Of a stretch of DNA of 64,000 nucleotides, positions 45,708 through 57,655 are shown piece after piece; the stretch's first letter is position 1; each line of letters begins with the position of its first letter. Made by a program: the position numbers and the translations under genes. The notes beneath the pieces are model-generated. The model saw nothing but the letters and a program-made list of their open reading frames with translations, did no database searches and was not told where the DNA came from. The DNA lies in the NCBI GenBank assembly GCA_907163375.1, contig CAJQUW010011256.1, forward strand, positions 1 to 64,000. The letters run 5' to 3'. The stretch is from Prostheceraeus crozeri. Taxonomy: Eukaryota > Platyhelminthes > Polycladida > Euryleptidae.

Positions 45708-45938
45708 TATAGGCTGTCGATATCACTTGGAGATGACTTCTGCCTTCACTCGCATTCCTTTTGTACCGTCAGCGTGGCCTAGTGAAGAAGGTGCGTGCTC
45801 GTCACCACCGCGGACTTCGGTTCGATTCCCAGGTCGGGGATTCAAGTGTGTTGGTGTCTTTTATTGATTTATAGTTGTCATTCCCTTTAGATATTCAATG
45901 TACTGCGACAGACCTTTGTTGTCAAATTTTGCATGTTT
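45708..45938 (+). mobile_element. tRNA-related SINE (family A), copy 4
   Basis: A box GCGTGGCCTAGTGAAGAAGG and B box GGTTCGATTCC. The head starts at GGCTGTCGATATCACTTGG and the tail includes GCGACAGACCTTTGTTGTCAA, also found in copy 1. It is the best preserved copy. Confidence 0.88.
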
Positions 45939-46364
45939 ATGAATTTTGCGGACAGCTCATTTTTGCGTATTTTTGATATGATGTTGAAATATTTTTGATT
46001 CAATTAATTTTGGCCAAATTAATGATGACCTTAAATTACTCAATATACTTCATTTTTGAATTATTGGGCATCGGCTGTTTATCTTCGATTTGAGATGAAA
46101 TATGTCAAGATTAGTTGAATAACGTGCAACGATCTATGAGCATGCACAATAGACTGAATAGGGAATTCCTTGTCCACATTATTCGCAAATAGGAGCTCCT
46201 GAAGTCCTCTCTGATTTCAAACCTTTTCTTAATTCACGGCACAATTCGCGCCTGCTCGCTCGAATGGTGCTGTCAATTTCTACCAACTCGGCCATATTGT
46301 TGCTGTAATTGGCAGTTTAAAATTTGAATTGCAATTGCTCATCACATGATGCATGTATATGCAT

Positions 46365-46455
46365 TCACGTATGAATGAACCTGTTAGTTATAATTTCGTT
46401 TGTACATATACATGTACTTTGCTAATGGACTGTAAGTTATCTGAGTTGATTAAGA
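46365..46455. repeat. Repeat R3, copy 2
   Basis: Matches 31955-32045 in the same orientation (TATGAATGAACCTGTTAGTT, ACATGTACTTTGCTAATG, GAGTTGATTAA). Confidence 0.6.
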
Positions 46456-46478
46456 TGCTAAATTTAGCAAAAATTGGA

Positions 46479-46785
46479 CTACACAGGCACGTGTCCATTC
46501 TCGACTACACGGGCACGGGTCCAGTCTGTTAGCATTCCAAGTCGCCCACACAGGCACGGGTCCAGTCTGTTGGCATTCCAAGTCGACTACACAGGCACGG
46601 GTCCAGTCTCGACTACACGGGCACGGGTGCAGTCTGTTGGCATTCCAAGTCGACTACACAGGCACGGGTCCAGTCTCGACTACACGGGCACAGCTCCAGT
46701 CTGTTGGTATTCCATGTCGACTACACGGGCACGGGTAACGTCTGTTTGTATTTCAAATCGAATGCGCGGACACGGGTTCGGTTAG
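46479..46785 (+). repeat. Minisatellite of alternating short and long units
   Basis: The core GACTACACAGGCACGGGTCC is present about nine times, each followed by AGTCT. In several units a 17-bp extension TGTTGGCATTCCAAGTC is added, so periods of about 25 and 41-42 bp alternate. The frame through it (46474-46785) reads repeated HRHGSS/TGTGP-like peptides and is a by-product of the repeat. Confidence 0.9.
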
Positions 46786-49141
46786 GTTGTATTTGAAATT
46801 TACTTCTTTTCACAGTCGATCCCTACTATTCAGTTCTCAAAATATGCAAATTCTCTGCTCTTCCTTGTAAATGTGCACCTGAAGTGTGTGCACGTGTGTC
46901 AATATTTGTCTGAATGATGATAAGAATATTGGAAGTACATTTTTATTGACGAAGAAGCAAAATCGTTAAATATGTGAACTGCATTTTATTAGTTAGAGCA
47001 AAATTCTATTTAAAATGTTATGTTAAGTGACATCGAAACTGATCTGTTCCGCTTCGTTCTTTCCGGATTAACTGTTAACAATTGCTGCTGAAAGGTTGAT
47101 TTGTTTTTATCTTCAGCTCTATTGTACAATCCCAGTCTAGTGATATGAGTGGTATCTGTTTGTTCTGTTCTCCTGAAATGAATAGGAGATAGTCATGGTG
47201 ATGGAACAAAAAGATAAATCGTTGTCTACAGTGAAACCATGTGTAGAGATTCATTTTTTCACTGTCTCCGTTATGCTAGGTGGATCTTGAGACATCCTGA
47301 ACGTGGAACCTATTGATTAATTGTCATGACATCGCCGAATCCTTAATATTCGCATTTCTGACATCAGAAGTGCTTGTTTTGAGCATTTTTTTGAAAATAA
47401 GTTTGGACACTCTCAGATTTCATCGGCAAAAGTCATTTTTAATGCATGTAATGTCTTAATCACAGAATTGGACTGTGATACCAATTCAAAACGATGGCTT
47501 ACGAAGGAACTTAGTGTGTATACAAAAAGAAATTCTCAATAACTTACTGAAATAAGTCGCTCATTGCTTGCGGAGTGTTGAGACTTCTTTCAAATTGCTT
47601 CGATCGCCACGATTCCTTCTGATTCGAAGAATTCAGATACATCTAATTCAGTCATGTAGGAGAAAGATCTAATTCAGTGATGATACCAGTCTCATAATGT
47701 CTCATAATGGCTTTTCCGAGTATCTATTATTTCAATGACGCTGATTATCGACGTGATTTTGGTTGGAACATATTGCTCATATAATCATGTGAAGCAAACT
47801 TCTTGTTGTATGCTTTAAAGTATTTCTCCCCCCAGTATTCTTCTGCGAGTAATAGTTTAAGTAATCCACTAGAATCTAATCAAAAGAAATTGATGAAAAT
47901 TCGAAATTAGTCAACTCAACGTAGGACTATGCCACCATGGAACATTCAGGTTCTGTTTTACACATCATTTGGTGTACTTTACCATCACAAAGTTTCTTTT
48001 AACTAAATCGGTACTGTCAGTATAAGGAGTACATCGATTTCAGATAAATTAAAAGAAATAATGGGCCACATCAACTGGTAATGGGACGATTGTGAAAATC
48101 ACTAATCTGTACACCCTTTGATTGAATTGTAATCGCAGACACGCTACGAACCACAATGCAATCATGTTCAGAATCTCTTGTCACTTCTTGGGTCAGCTTT
48201 GAAAAGACCAGGTGAAAGCTAATTTTGCATTGACTTCAATAAATGACTTCACAGTCACTACAATTTCCTTTTCAAATTAACTTCAAGATACAAATGTCAT
48301 CAGATTTATTTTGAATTTAAAATGAGTATTCTGCCAAATATTCTTTACTGATAAAACACTGCATATCGAAGTCTTACCTGGCATCAGGCAATAATGAAAT
48401 GACGTACTTTAAAGTACTTGCCACCATCAATGCATATGTTAATTTGAATAACTCGACATCTGATAAAAATTACCTTTCATCATTCCAAGTGATGAATGCC
48501 CTCCTCCCAAGAGTGCGCTTCTTTCAACCTATTATGCTGAAGAGGCCGTACCCAGGCAGCCGGTCAGCGACTCGTTCATGTTCGGCTTGATTGACCTAAC
48601 GCCAGGTGAATTGGATTCACTGTTCCTCTAGAACAATCAATGGTTGACCTGTTTCAGGCTTGAAATTGTTAAAACAATTTAAACAAAGCGAAACAATCGC
48701 AAACAGTTGATGTTGCAGCAGTAGGTGATGACAGCACACTGTCCGATATGATGCTGTCTGAATAATTCGATTGTCAAGCAGAAGGGAATCGGATCTGATG
48801 TTTTTTGAAGAAGCCTACAAAGCAGGGTTTCGAAGTCAAGGAGTCCTGTAATTTCTTATATTTTATAGTGCATTAATCTTTCTGATTATTGGCTTCATAA
48901 TAAAGTCTATGGTTTCCAGAGAGTCTTTATTTGTCTCTGTACATATAATGCAGATATCCTATCGTTTTATTTGACCTGTGAAGCAGGCTATTGCCGGCGC
49001 GGGAGATAATATTTACTCCAGCGAAGTGGAAGGAGTACAATCCATGCCAATTATGAGTGTTCTTTTCCTGCCTTAGCACAGACTAGATCTGTGAACAGAT
49101 ATTTTCACGATTGATCAGGCTTAATTTCTATTTGCTCCATC
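46786..49141. other. Intronic, nothing recognised
   Basis: More than 2 kb of AT-rich intron. The short frame at 48399-48590 is not assignable. Confidence 0.4.
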
Positions 49142-49147
49142 ATAGCA

Positions 49148-49232
49148 TTCGAACTCGTTAGGTTTAAATGGCCCTCACCCTAACGTGTTCGGGTATTTAA
49201 GATTTCCAACTCGTGGAATGCTATAAAGAAGC
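49148..49232. repeat. Foldback beginning ATAGCATTC
   Basis: ATAGCATTCGAACTCGTTAGG at the left faces CAACTCGTGGAATGCTAT at the right. The inner arms contain CCTAACGTGTTCGGG. Gapped pairing, about 85 bp. Confidence 0.6.
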
Positions 49233-50299
49233 ATTCATGCATTAATTGCGTAAATAACTATTTTTGCCTTTGCACATAGAAAGTTTTTCATCCTCTAAAA
49301 CGGTAAATTTTGCATGGAAATCTCATGAAATACCGCTGAACCTAAACACCTAAACCTATTAAACTTAGAATCAATCGGCAAACGACTGGTCCAACCATTA
49401 TGTAATTGTTCGCCTTTTATCCTATCATTTTAAAATGCATACGAATATATACACCATCCGTACACTTGTACAGCACTTTTTGTCTGACCAACAAACTCAT
49501 CGGTTTTGTACAAAACTTGCAATTCAGTACGAAATTTGTTTAGCAAAGCATGCATCTTATCTTTTTCGATAGAACAAAACATCATTAGGAGGTAAGACAG
49601 ATAAAGCATTCCCGTAACACTGGGTAATGTTTGAGAGGAATCTTTACCCTGATGTCTGCCAACTCGAGATATCAAGATTGATGACGTTCATCATCAAGCG
49701 ATGTTTCCTTGCCAATACATAATCACATCATATGTGTGCTTGTCTTCTTAATATTAAATCTTCTTTCACCATGTAGATTTCACCACTTTATGATGTGTTA
49801 CTAATACGCTTCAAATATGGTAGTGCAAATATTTATAATTACCTATAATAAGAGTTAAATTTCAAAATTTACTTTAAGGCTTTATCATTTTAAGAATGAA
49901 ACGGCAAAAAATGGTTAAACACGATAATTTGACAATAAACACTGTTTACCTTGAGAGATCGCCACTGAAATAGTGGTAGATTTTGACAGTCATAAAATTA
50001 TGATGGTCATAGATTGTGCAGGTCCTGGGAAATTTAAAGATACTCAACTCGTGCAAATATATCCATCTTAATTGCATCATTCTCGATCAACAAACCACAG
50101 ACTTCTAAATTTAGAGGTCTATGAACAAACTGTGTCCTCGCCAATGGCTCGCCCCACGGGCTCGTGCATAGATACGTTGATCTCGAAAAATGTAATAAAG
50201 ATGGATACTTTGGACTTTGTTGCTTAAATAACTATTGCCGGAGTCGGAGTTCCACATCACGAAATATACGTATGAAGTACAAGTAATATTGTTTCATCG

Positions 50300-50347
50300 T
50301 TCATATGCACCATAAAACAGGGAATATGTGAGGGAGGTGCATATGAA
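50300..50347. repeat. Hairpin with 12-bp perfect arms
   Basis: TTCATATGCACC (50300-50311) and GGTGCATATGAA (50336-50347) enclose a 24-bp loop. Confidence 0.7.
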
Positions 50348-51308
50348 ATAGGAATAGGAGGTTTTGAACAATTCAATGAACTAGAGTACAAGAAAACAAT
50401 GACATATTGTACCCTAATATCAGATTACACGTAAGTGCGTCTTGTCAGTGTACTCTGCTCGGTATACCTATGTTGACATTTGATCGAGTTTCATTTTAGC
50501 GCAAGAACTTCACTGCACGGTATTGAGCATTAAATATATCAAAACAAAAAGGTTTGCAAACAATTTTATGTGGATAAGATAGCATCTGACTGCAGGCACT
50601 TGAGGATGTCGCGTTTTTATTTTCTATCGAATAAAGTGCCACTCAAAAGGGGTAGCGTCTGTAATAGACATCCCGTCTGTCAGTCATGCCAGTCTATTTC
50701 TGTCCAACTCGTGTTATCCATGGGTTAACCTTGTCTTGCAACGGATGACGGTTATGTGCTGTAGATTTGTCGACTCGGTCATAAAAATAGCCTAAAATCT
50801 CAAACAAGATAGAGAGTTAATCAACATTAATTTCGCTCAATATGATGATTGTCAATTATTTACAATTATCTTTTGTAATTCAGGATGCCTACCGGCATGC
50901 TTTGACAAAATGGAGTAGAAAAATATCATAAACTAGTCACTATGAGACTCATTGAAATGTACTGCGCCTCCCACCCAGATTTTGTTTTCGTTGTTGTGTA
51001 TGTACAAATATAGGATGCATGTATTCTATCCTACAAAATACATTCGATTGGTGTGCCCTCCAACCAGTGGTATACAATTGATTATAAAATCATAAATCGT
51101 TTGGTTATTGATTTTCAGTCTGATTCAAAAAGGTCTCATATGGTTCACACAATACTTCAAAATGGAGGATGGAAAAGCAAATCAAGCTCTGCTTGAGTTT
51201 GTCCTTTTGTCGATGATTTTCAATTTCCCTTGAATTGCAGTCTGCTTTCGAGCTTGACATTTGACTCGACAGATCATTCCAATTTGTGTTGATTTCATTC
51301 CAATATCA

Positions 51309-51728
51309 GACTTATGTCAATTACTCGTGAAATGTAATTGATTACAATTACAGATTATTCCGTTTTTCTATGATTACATTTCAATTACTTAAGATTATTA
51401 AAAGACGGATATTCTGAGGTTGATGACGATTGATCCGCGGAAAAACAGACCTCTCTTGTAGTGTTGATGTTAAATTACTGGCTCTTCTTTCCCCAAGTGT
51501 TTTCACATTTCATCTATTCGAGTAGAATGGCAGCGCTTTATCGAAGAGGTAATGTTGCGAAGAGGCTGCGTGCTGTATGAACATTGTACACTACTAACTG
51601 TGAATTAATTGCAATTACTTCTCAATTACCTGTGTATGTCTAAAAATGATTGCTTTTACTAATTGCTCATCAGAAAATGCTATTGATTGCAATTACTAAA
51701 TAGATCAATTGTAATTGCAACACAAGTC
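51309..51728. mobile_element. CAATTAC-rich MITE, copy 2
   Basis: The ends are GACTTATGTCAATTAC and the reverse complement of GACTTGTGTTGCAATTAC. It shares its interior with the copy at 39800-40610. No convincing target duplication is visible. Confidence 0.6.
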
Positions 51729-53896
51729 ATTGAGTACATCACAGCAATAGAAGCCGCATCCATGAGACATCGGGGAATCGATTAACGAATTCAATAGGCC
51801 TGGTCAAACTTCCGATCAGTTTTGATAAATAGGCTTCACGATTTTCACCGGCACTTCCTATAAATCGCGTTTTAGTCTTAATTTCGACACGTGATCTTGA
51901 TATTGTGATGTAATGAAATGTTGTTATGTGTTTAGCAGTTTTGCTGAAACGAAAACCGCTGTAGGCTAGGTCCATCATAAAATTTGCTGACATGAATCGA
52001 TTTCAGAATCGAGAAAGAAAAATATGGAATATTAAAATATTTTTTACTAACTTCCATCGGAAAATTTGATATAAGGTTACTTGATATATGTGTGGAATGT
52101 GTGTAAATAAGACATTCTAGAATATGTGCAATGTGCATATGGTAATGAGTAAGGTGTTATAATACGCACCCCTTGTGACATTTTGCTTTCATATTTTTCT
52201 GCAATGATCTTCATTTCTGCTGTCAGCACATGTGTAGAGGAGCTCCTATTTCGCCATGACAGTAACAACATGTTTTTTCCGCCGAGCAATCTATATATAA
52301 TAATACTACAAACGACATACACTAACTTTGAAGAACTATGATTTTATAATCCCAGGGCAGGCAACTCAAGGTTATACTTAGTCAAGGATATGGCACCGTA
52401 GGGGAATATTTCATCACGACCAGTATATCTATCTTTAGTCCAGTTCTATTTTGGTTTATCCAGCTTATCTCAGTGCTGAAGAGCAAGGAAAACAGAAAGT
52501 TCTTTTCTCTCATTCGACAATGCTAACCATGTAAATTTATCATGTCAACATAACTGAATAACTACGACGTCGGACGTTACATTTTTCTGATAGTTTCGCT
52601 TGCTGAGTGAAACCCCGTTTGATCGTTTGTTGATCGTAAAACTCAATTAGCAGCAACAGTTTTTGCTGTTATGTTTTGTTATTGGTTTTATGCTTTCCCC
52701 ATTTTCTAGAGGGATTTTGTAAATGATCCTGCTTTCGTTAATGTTCAGTGTGATAGTGATCACCCTCAGGATTTGTGGATTTTCGATTTGTTCATAATGT
52801 CGTTTAATATACCAGTAATAAATGCTTTCCATTGAAATTGCTGCGTGGAACTATGCTATGAATAAGGCCGCATTGTCAGCTAAAATCTTAAGGTGCCAAC
52901 AAAAGCGATTTAATGAAAATAGATTAAGCATGTGCATTCATTATGATAGTGAAAATTGAATTAAATTATTAGATAATATAGCAGAGGTTAGCGATCCGTA
53001 ATCAACCGGCTAATGTAATGCGCGCGTAAGGAGACTACTATCAACAAATCAGATGTTAGCAGCGGCGGCATTGCACTACGAAAAGAACAACATAATAGCG
53101 ATAAAGACGACTAATGTGGCCTAACAGTGGAGCTAGAAATTTTGTCAAAATCAAACCTTAATATTCAAGAGTCCATAATAGGCTTATGCATGAAACAGAG
53201 GTGCGAGAAACTAGCTGAATAAGAATGGGTTTGTTGGATGGGGAATCTCGTGGTAATCTTGGCTTTTTTTCTGTGATAATGGAATGGGAAATTTCAAATT
53301 TCGTCCCATCAACAAGCCTTGAAATTTGTTATATTCGTAGTTTCATAAAGCACTAAACGAAGTATTATATGAATATCATTGTCTGCTTAGTAATTAGCTT
53401 GTGCCAACAATCATTTTCTGAATGAATTGCTGTGTGATGCATTTTTTGGCATCAATAGCGGACGTCTTTCTCACTCATGCGTTTATGAATAACTTAGAAA
53501 TCATTTCAAGATTGTAATTATCTTAACCAGAATGAAATGTCATGCTCTTTAAACACAGACTGCCATTAGCAACCAATTGGTGCCTGGTGGTTTGCAAAGG
53601 TGGGCAATCTAGATCTTGCATCCTTGCGGTTGTGAATAGATATGTTTTAGACAATAGCGAATGCGGATGCTCATTTGCAGAAGAAGAGCATTTTGAGGAA
53701 AACGTATCGTTAGGTTCTGATCCTGTGACAACCGTGAAAACTGGCTTTCCTACTGGGAATAGTGTCTGTAAGCGGTTTTTATAGTTACTAAACAAGCCAG
53801 GAGCTTCATGTAATATGCGTTCTTAAATCTAGAAAAGATCAAAGGATCGGTCAGGTGAAGACCTGAAGTTGTCCCTCGCACTAAGATGCCGTAGAG
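51729..53896. other. Intronic, nothing firmly recognised
   Basis: A GC-richer patch at 53540-53785 is open on both strands (80 codons plus, 90 codons minus) without a known motif. I do not call it. Confidence 0.35.
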
Positions 53897-54000
53897 CAAG
53901 GGTCTTCTAAGGCTGGTACGCGTACCACCAAGTGGTACGCCAAACAGCCTGCGGTTGTACGCCCCAAAATTGCGAAATGATGTTCACCAATTTCTTCATT
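53897..54000 (+). mobile_element. Possible left end of a hAT element
   Basis: CAAGGGTCTTCTAAGGCTGG is followed by GGTACGCGTACCACC and AGTGGTACGCC. This resembles the CAGGGGTTCTCAAACT...GTACGC starts of one animal hAT group. No matching right end was found downstream. Confidence 0.35.
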
Positions 54001-55237
54001 TATGTATTTTGAAATTGATGTTTGGTTGCTGAAGCTGGCGTATTTGGCAAGAGAATCGAGAAGACATCAGAATAGCTGCTTAAAAGTTGTTCTTATTGCT
54101 TGCGCAATCTTGATGCTAGCGCTTCTCCTCTGTGCTGGTGGAAGCCTGGCCGTGTAGGTGTTTCAATGACTGGGCTCTCATCCCAGCTGGAAGGTAATTT
54201 TTCATGGTTATGAACAAGTCACTCAAAGGCGCACTTGTGGAAGCTGCAGACATAAAACTTGTCGACCGATTATCCAAAATAGCCTTGCCCGGTTGCTATT
54301 GGCAGATATTTTTGCGAATCAAGCATTACAAAATAGTCTCCCAATGCTCCCGAAATATAGCCTTCCTTTTGTGCGTTGATTTTTGTCGACATTATGACTG
54401 GTGACTGCTTTTGTTGAGATTTAAAATAGCGTTATAACGGTGCAATTTCTATTTTTTCTGAAATACGGAATATTGTTTCAAATATTTATTATTTGTAATT
54501 TTGTCTGTCTTATGATTAATTGTAAATTTAATATCAGACATTCTCAAGGATGAAATACTTAACCAGATTCATGCATGTAGATGCTAACAGAAAGTAACGT
54601 ACTGTAGCTAGAAACATTCGGCATGGGCCTGCAAATGTACTTCTAGAACCTAACTCATATTTTAGACCAGTCAAATTCCACACAGCAAAATCCCGTCTTT
54701 TGATGGTCATGGAATACCTGGGATCGACATCGTGTGGAATGAATTGCCGCTTGACACGGCGAGGATCTCACATTTTGGGATCTGGATTGATGAGCTTTAC
54801 CATCACCTCACTTACGTGGTTATATGTCAGATTTCCGATGTTCAGAGCACAAATCTGATTGTATGCCCTTATCTTCGTGCCCAGCATTGAACTAGGTCTC
54901 TTCTACATTCCAATGATTCGTGATTCTGTTCCAACCAATAATCCAATGGAATTTCCAAATACAGTAATTTCTTTCTTACATAGGTGATTCATCCTTTTAT
55001 TGCTGCTCCATCACCCAGAGAGATACATGTAGCGAAATTAGACCTGAACTTTGGATAATGTCTGTTGATGATTTATTCAGCAAAAATCTAATGTGAAATG
55101 CTCTTCTGAAAGTGTTATGGAAATAATTCTGCTGAGTGATGCTTCAATTTGTGCTTGAATGTTGATATTTTCATGATAAAATTTCAATTCAAATATATCT
55201 CAAATTCAATCGTTACCTCTTTTTGTTTTAATTTCAG
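54001..55237. other. Intronic, nothing recognised
   Basis: AT-rich sequence leading to the last NDUFA2 acceptor; a pyrimidine tract CCTCTTTTTGTTTTAATTTC precedes the AG. Confidence 0.4.
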
Positions 55238-55326
55238 AACACGGGAAGGAATCCAGTGTTACTCTCGCTAACGCTACCCCAGAAGGTGTGATGGATCGTG
55301 TAAAGCAGCTTTCTCAGGCAACTTAG
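55238..55326 (+). CDS. NDUFA2: NDUFA2 (complex I subunit B8), terminal exon
   Basis: The exon begins after TTTCAG (55232-55237). AA completes the Glu codon started by the final G of the exon at 38634. It then encodes HGKESSVTLANATPEGVM and DRVKQLSQAT and stops at TAG (55324-55326). The human protein ends [20 protein letters not shown] then LENVLSGKA, so the G.E..V.L.N....V pattern is kept. Length agrees with the family: with the exon at 38528 it gives the C-terminal 64 or so residues of a protein of about 100. Frame and phase both fit a direct join. A weak poly(A)-like ATATAAA lies about 50 bp downstream at 55376. The first exon was not found in the window. Confidence 0.93.
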
Positions 55327-56216
55327 CTGTCTCTCCATTGCTAATGGAAATTGACTTGAAATTAATGAAGCAAAATATAAATACAGTGATAAGTTCTACT
55401 TCACTCTGTTTTCATTGTGTCGTCCTATTAACAGGGATATACGCAATTTCGGAATGAATTGCGTGATGCCAAATACGTAAACCTTCACAATTGCGTTATT
55501 AAATATTTCATGAAAGTTGCAAATTATCCTGACGTGAATCCCATAGAGAATTATCATAATGAAAAAAATCAGCATCTTGAAACATTTTGTGGCTAGACTA
55601 TAGAATTTCGGTTCATCACCATAAAGGGTGAGCTTCGGATCAGATTTCATGAATTTTGAAACTCAATTCGAACTAGATTACAAGAGTTGGGTCAAGTTGG
55701 AACCCGATAAGTAGTATTCAGCTTAACCTGAACAAAACAAATTATTTCCAAATTCTGGAAGTATACGCATGTATTAGGCTTACCCCAGTGCCGAAGAGCT
55801 CGAAACTTTTTATAAATGACCTGGGAGTTGAGACCGATTCCTCTCCTATCGACTCAGAGCAAGATCTATGAATTGATGATGGAATATCGAAAGCAACTTA
55901 TACAAGCGGTCGACCTATTTCAGCATGATTTCACAGCGAAGCATCAGTCTTTCTACAGGATAGCATGACAAAATTATTCGATCAGTTTCTGTAGTGTCCA
56001 AATATTTACATGCGACAATTCGCTAAAACTCGACAAAAGCAATCTATTCAGTATGGCACATCACTTCTGTGATAATGTTTTGTTTGATAAAGGAAAACGA
56101 TGAAAATAAACACTAGAAAACTTCGAAGAAGGATTAGTACAGTGAGGCACACAAGACGTTAAACAAATATAAAGTCTGATGCCAATTGACCATGCAAGGG
56201 CTGGAAGAAAAATATA
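55327..56216. other. NDUFA2 3' flank, then intergenic
   Basis: The first 100 bp or so are probably 3' UTR. No further gene is seen before the mariner. Confidence 0.45.
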
Positions 56217-56299
56217 AGCTGAGTCGTAAAAAGCCGCGTTTTTTCTTAATTCTTTATTATCAATTACAAAGTCATTTCAAAATTCACGAATTCCCTAAA

Positions 56300-57350
56300 C
56301 ATAGTGACCTCTGGCTGCAATAATTCTTTCCAAGTGCTCTTCCAGTTCTTTCAATGCCTTTTCCATTCGAAGTGCTGTAAATTTTGGAAGTTCTTCATTC
56401 AAGAAGTCATGGATTTCATGCACAACAACGAAATCACCTTATTTCTTACGGATTCCAGTCTTGGGAAAGTGTAGCAATCGCGTAAATTACAGTCAGGACT
56501 GTAGGGTGGCTGCTTTAATATAACCGAACATTTTTTTCAATCAGGAAATTTGTGGTGATTGCGGATACGTGTGCGTCGTGCGTTGTCTTGAATCAGTCGA
56601 ACGTTTTGAAACAATATGGGCTGAGGCAATGTCTTCAGATGATTTTCCAGATTTCTTAGGAATTGCACTTATCTTTCGGAGTTGATAGTCTCGCATTGAC
56701 GCAAGATCTCAAAGTAATGGTGGTCTGTCTGTGATAGAGCCAAGATAAACATGACTTTTGCTTCCATGGATGTTCTTTTGGCAGTTTTGACAGGAGAATC
56801 GCCACCTGGAGTAACCCAGCTTCCGATAGTATTGCGTGGATTCATATTTCGCAGGTAAATCCATTTCTCGTCTATTGTAATCAAATTCTTTCTTGTTAAA
56901 CGCGACTTCAGTTGTTCGAGCATATCTTGGCACCTTTCATACCTGACGGCCTTGTTATATGGAGTCAATTGATGAGGAACCCAACGAGTATGAATCCACA
57001 TCTTCTCCAGATTTTCGCTTAGGATTCTTTGTGCCATTGATTGAATGATGTCAACAGTTCGTGCGATTGCTCTTGTTGACAAGCTGTTGTTTTCATCAAT
57101 CAAACGTTTGATTTCTTCTACTTTTTATATCTTTCGTCGGAGTAATTTCTGCCACTACCATCGATACGGCTGAAAGTGCTGTCGATCTGTTTCCTTCTTT
57201 GAATTGTTTGCATAATTCTTGCATCCTTCTGACACTTAATGATTGATCTGGCCAGGACTGCATTAGGATCGTATGGATTTTTGTCGCTGTATAGTTGCAC
57301 CTTCTGAGTGATTCAATTAAGAAATACATTTTTTCTTTCGAACATTCCAT
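56300..57350 (-). pseudogene. Mariner-type transposase, several frame breaks
   Basis: It probably starts at MECSKEKMYFLIESL (57350), followed by the N-terminal helix-turn-helix (RRMQELCKQFKEGN) and then the linker SLSTRAIARTVDIIQ and IHTRWVPHQLTPYN (the WVP-LT linker motif). The catalytic blocks are ITIDEKWIY (first Asp), RLIQDNARRTR (second Asp) and PPYSPDCNLRDCY (third Asp). The natural end is near 56300 (ERIIAARGHYV). I count about 31 residues plus a frameshift between the last two Asp, consistent with a DDD mariner. Frame breaks fall around 57100, before the third block and after it, and a stop lies between the second and third blocks. The C-terminal extension after the third block is longer than in classic mauritiana-type mariners. 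Confidence 0.88.
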
Positions 57351-57460
57351 GCTGAATGCCAATATTATTGCCAATTGAGATGATATTGTCAAAGTGGCTA
57401 GAAATCTTGCAATGTAGAATCTAGATAATTTATCATAGATGAATTTACTACAATAATCGA

Positions 57461-57592
57461 TACGACTATGTAGATATCTGCTTAATTTGAATTCCATTTT
57501 ACGTCTTATTATTGACGTCAATTTTTCAATACGACTACGTAGATATCTGCTCAATTTGAATGCAATTTTACGTCTTCTTATTGACAACAATT
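57461..57592. repeat. 69-bp tandem duplication in the mariner 5' region
   Basis: TACGACTATGTAGATATCTG at 57461 recurs as TACGACTACGTAGATATCTG at 57530, with the following AATTTGAAT...TTTTACGTCTT also repeated. Confidence 0.85.
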
Positions 57593-57655
57593 TATATAGT
57601 CATTTATTACAGTCGTTTTCAATGAAAAAAACGCAGTTTTTTACGACTCAGCCTA

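Larger units (their letters stand above)
38635..55237 (+). other. NDUFA2: NDUFA2 intron, 16.6 kb
   Basis: It is bounded by GTAAGT (38635) and TTTAATTTCAG (55227-55237), phase 1. The intron holds a LINE tail, a MITE with a SINE inside, a Tc1-type transposon, a Penelope-type 3' end, a SINE inverted pair and a minisatellite, each listed separately. No other host exon is recognised within it. Confidence 0.9.
56217..57653 (-). mobile_element. Mariner-like transposon, complete ends, 1437 bp
   Basis: The inverted ends read GCTGAGTCGTAAAAAGCCGC on the left and GCTGAGTCGTAAAAAACTGC on the right (reverse complement). TA duplications lie at 56215-56216 and 57654-57655. The transposase runs on the minus strand. 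The 5' untranslated side (57461-57592) contains a 69-bp tandem duplication. Confidence 0.92.

Noticed and set aside
46474-46785. 103-codon frame
   Set aside because: It is a by-product of the minisatellite, with repeated peptides following the DNA period.
53523-53795. GC-richer patch open on both strands
   Set aside because: No recognisable domain in either direction and no convincing splice sites.
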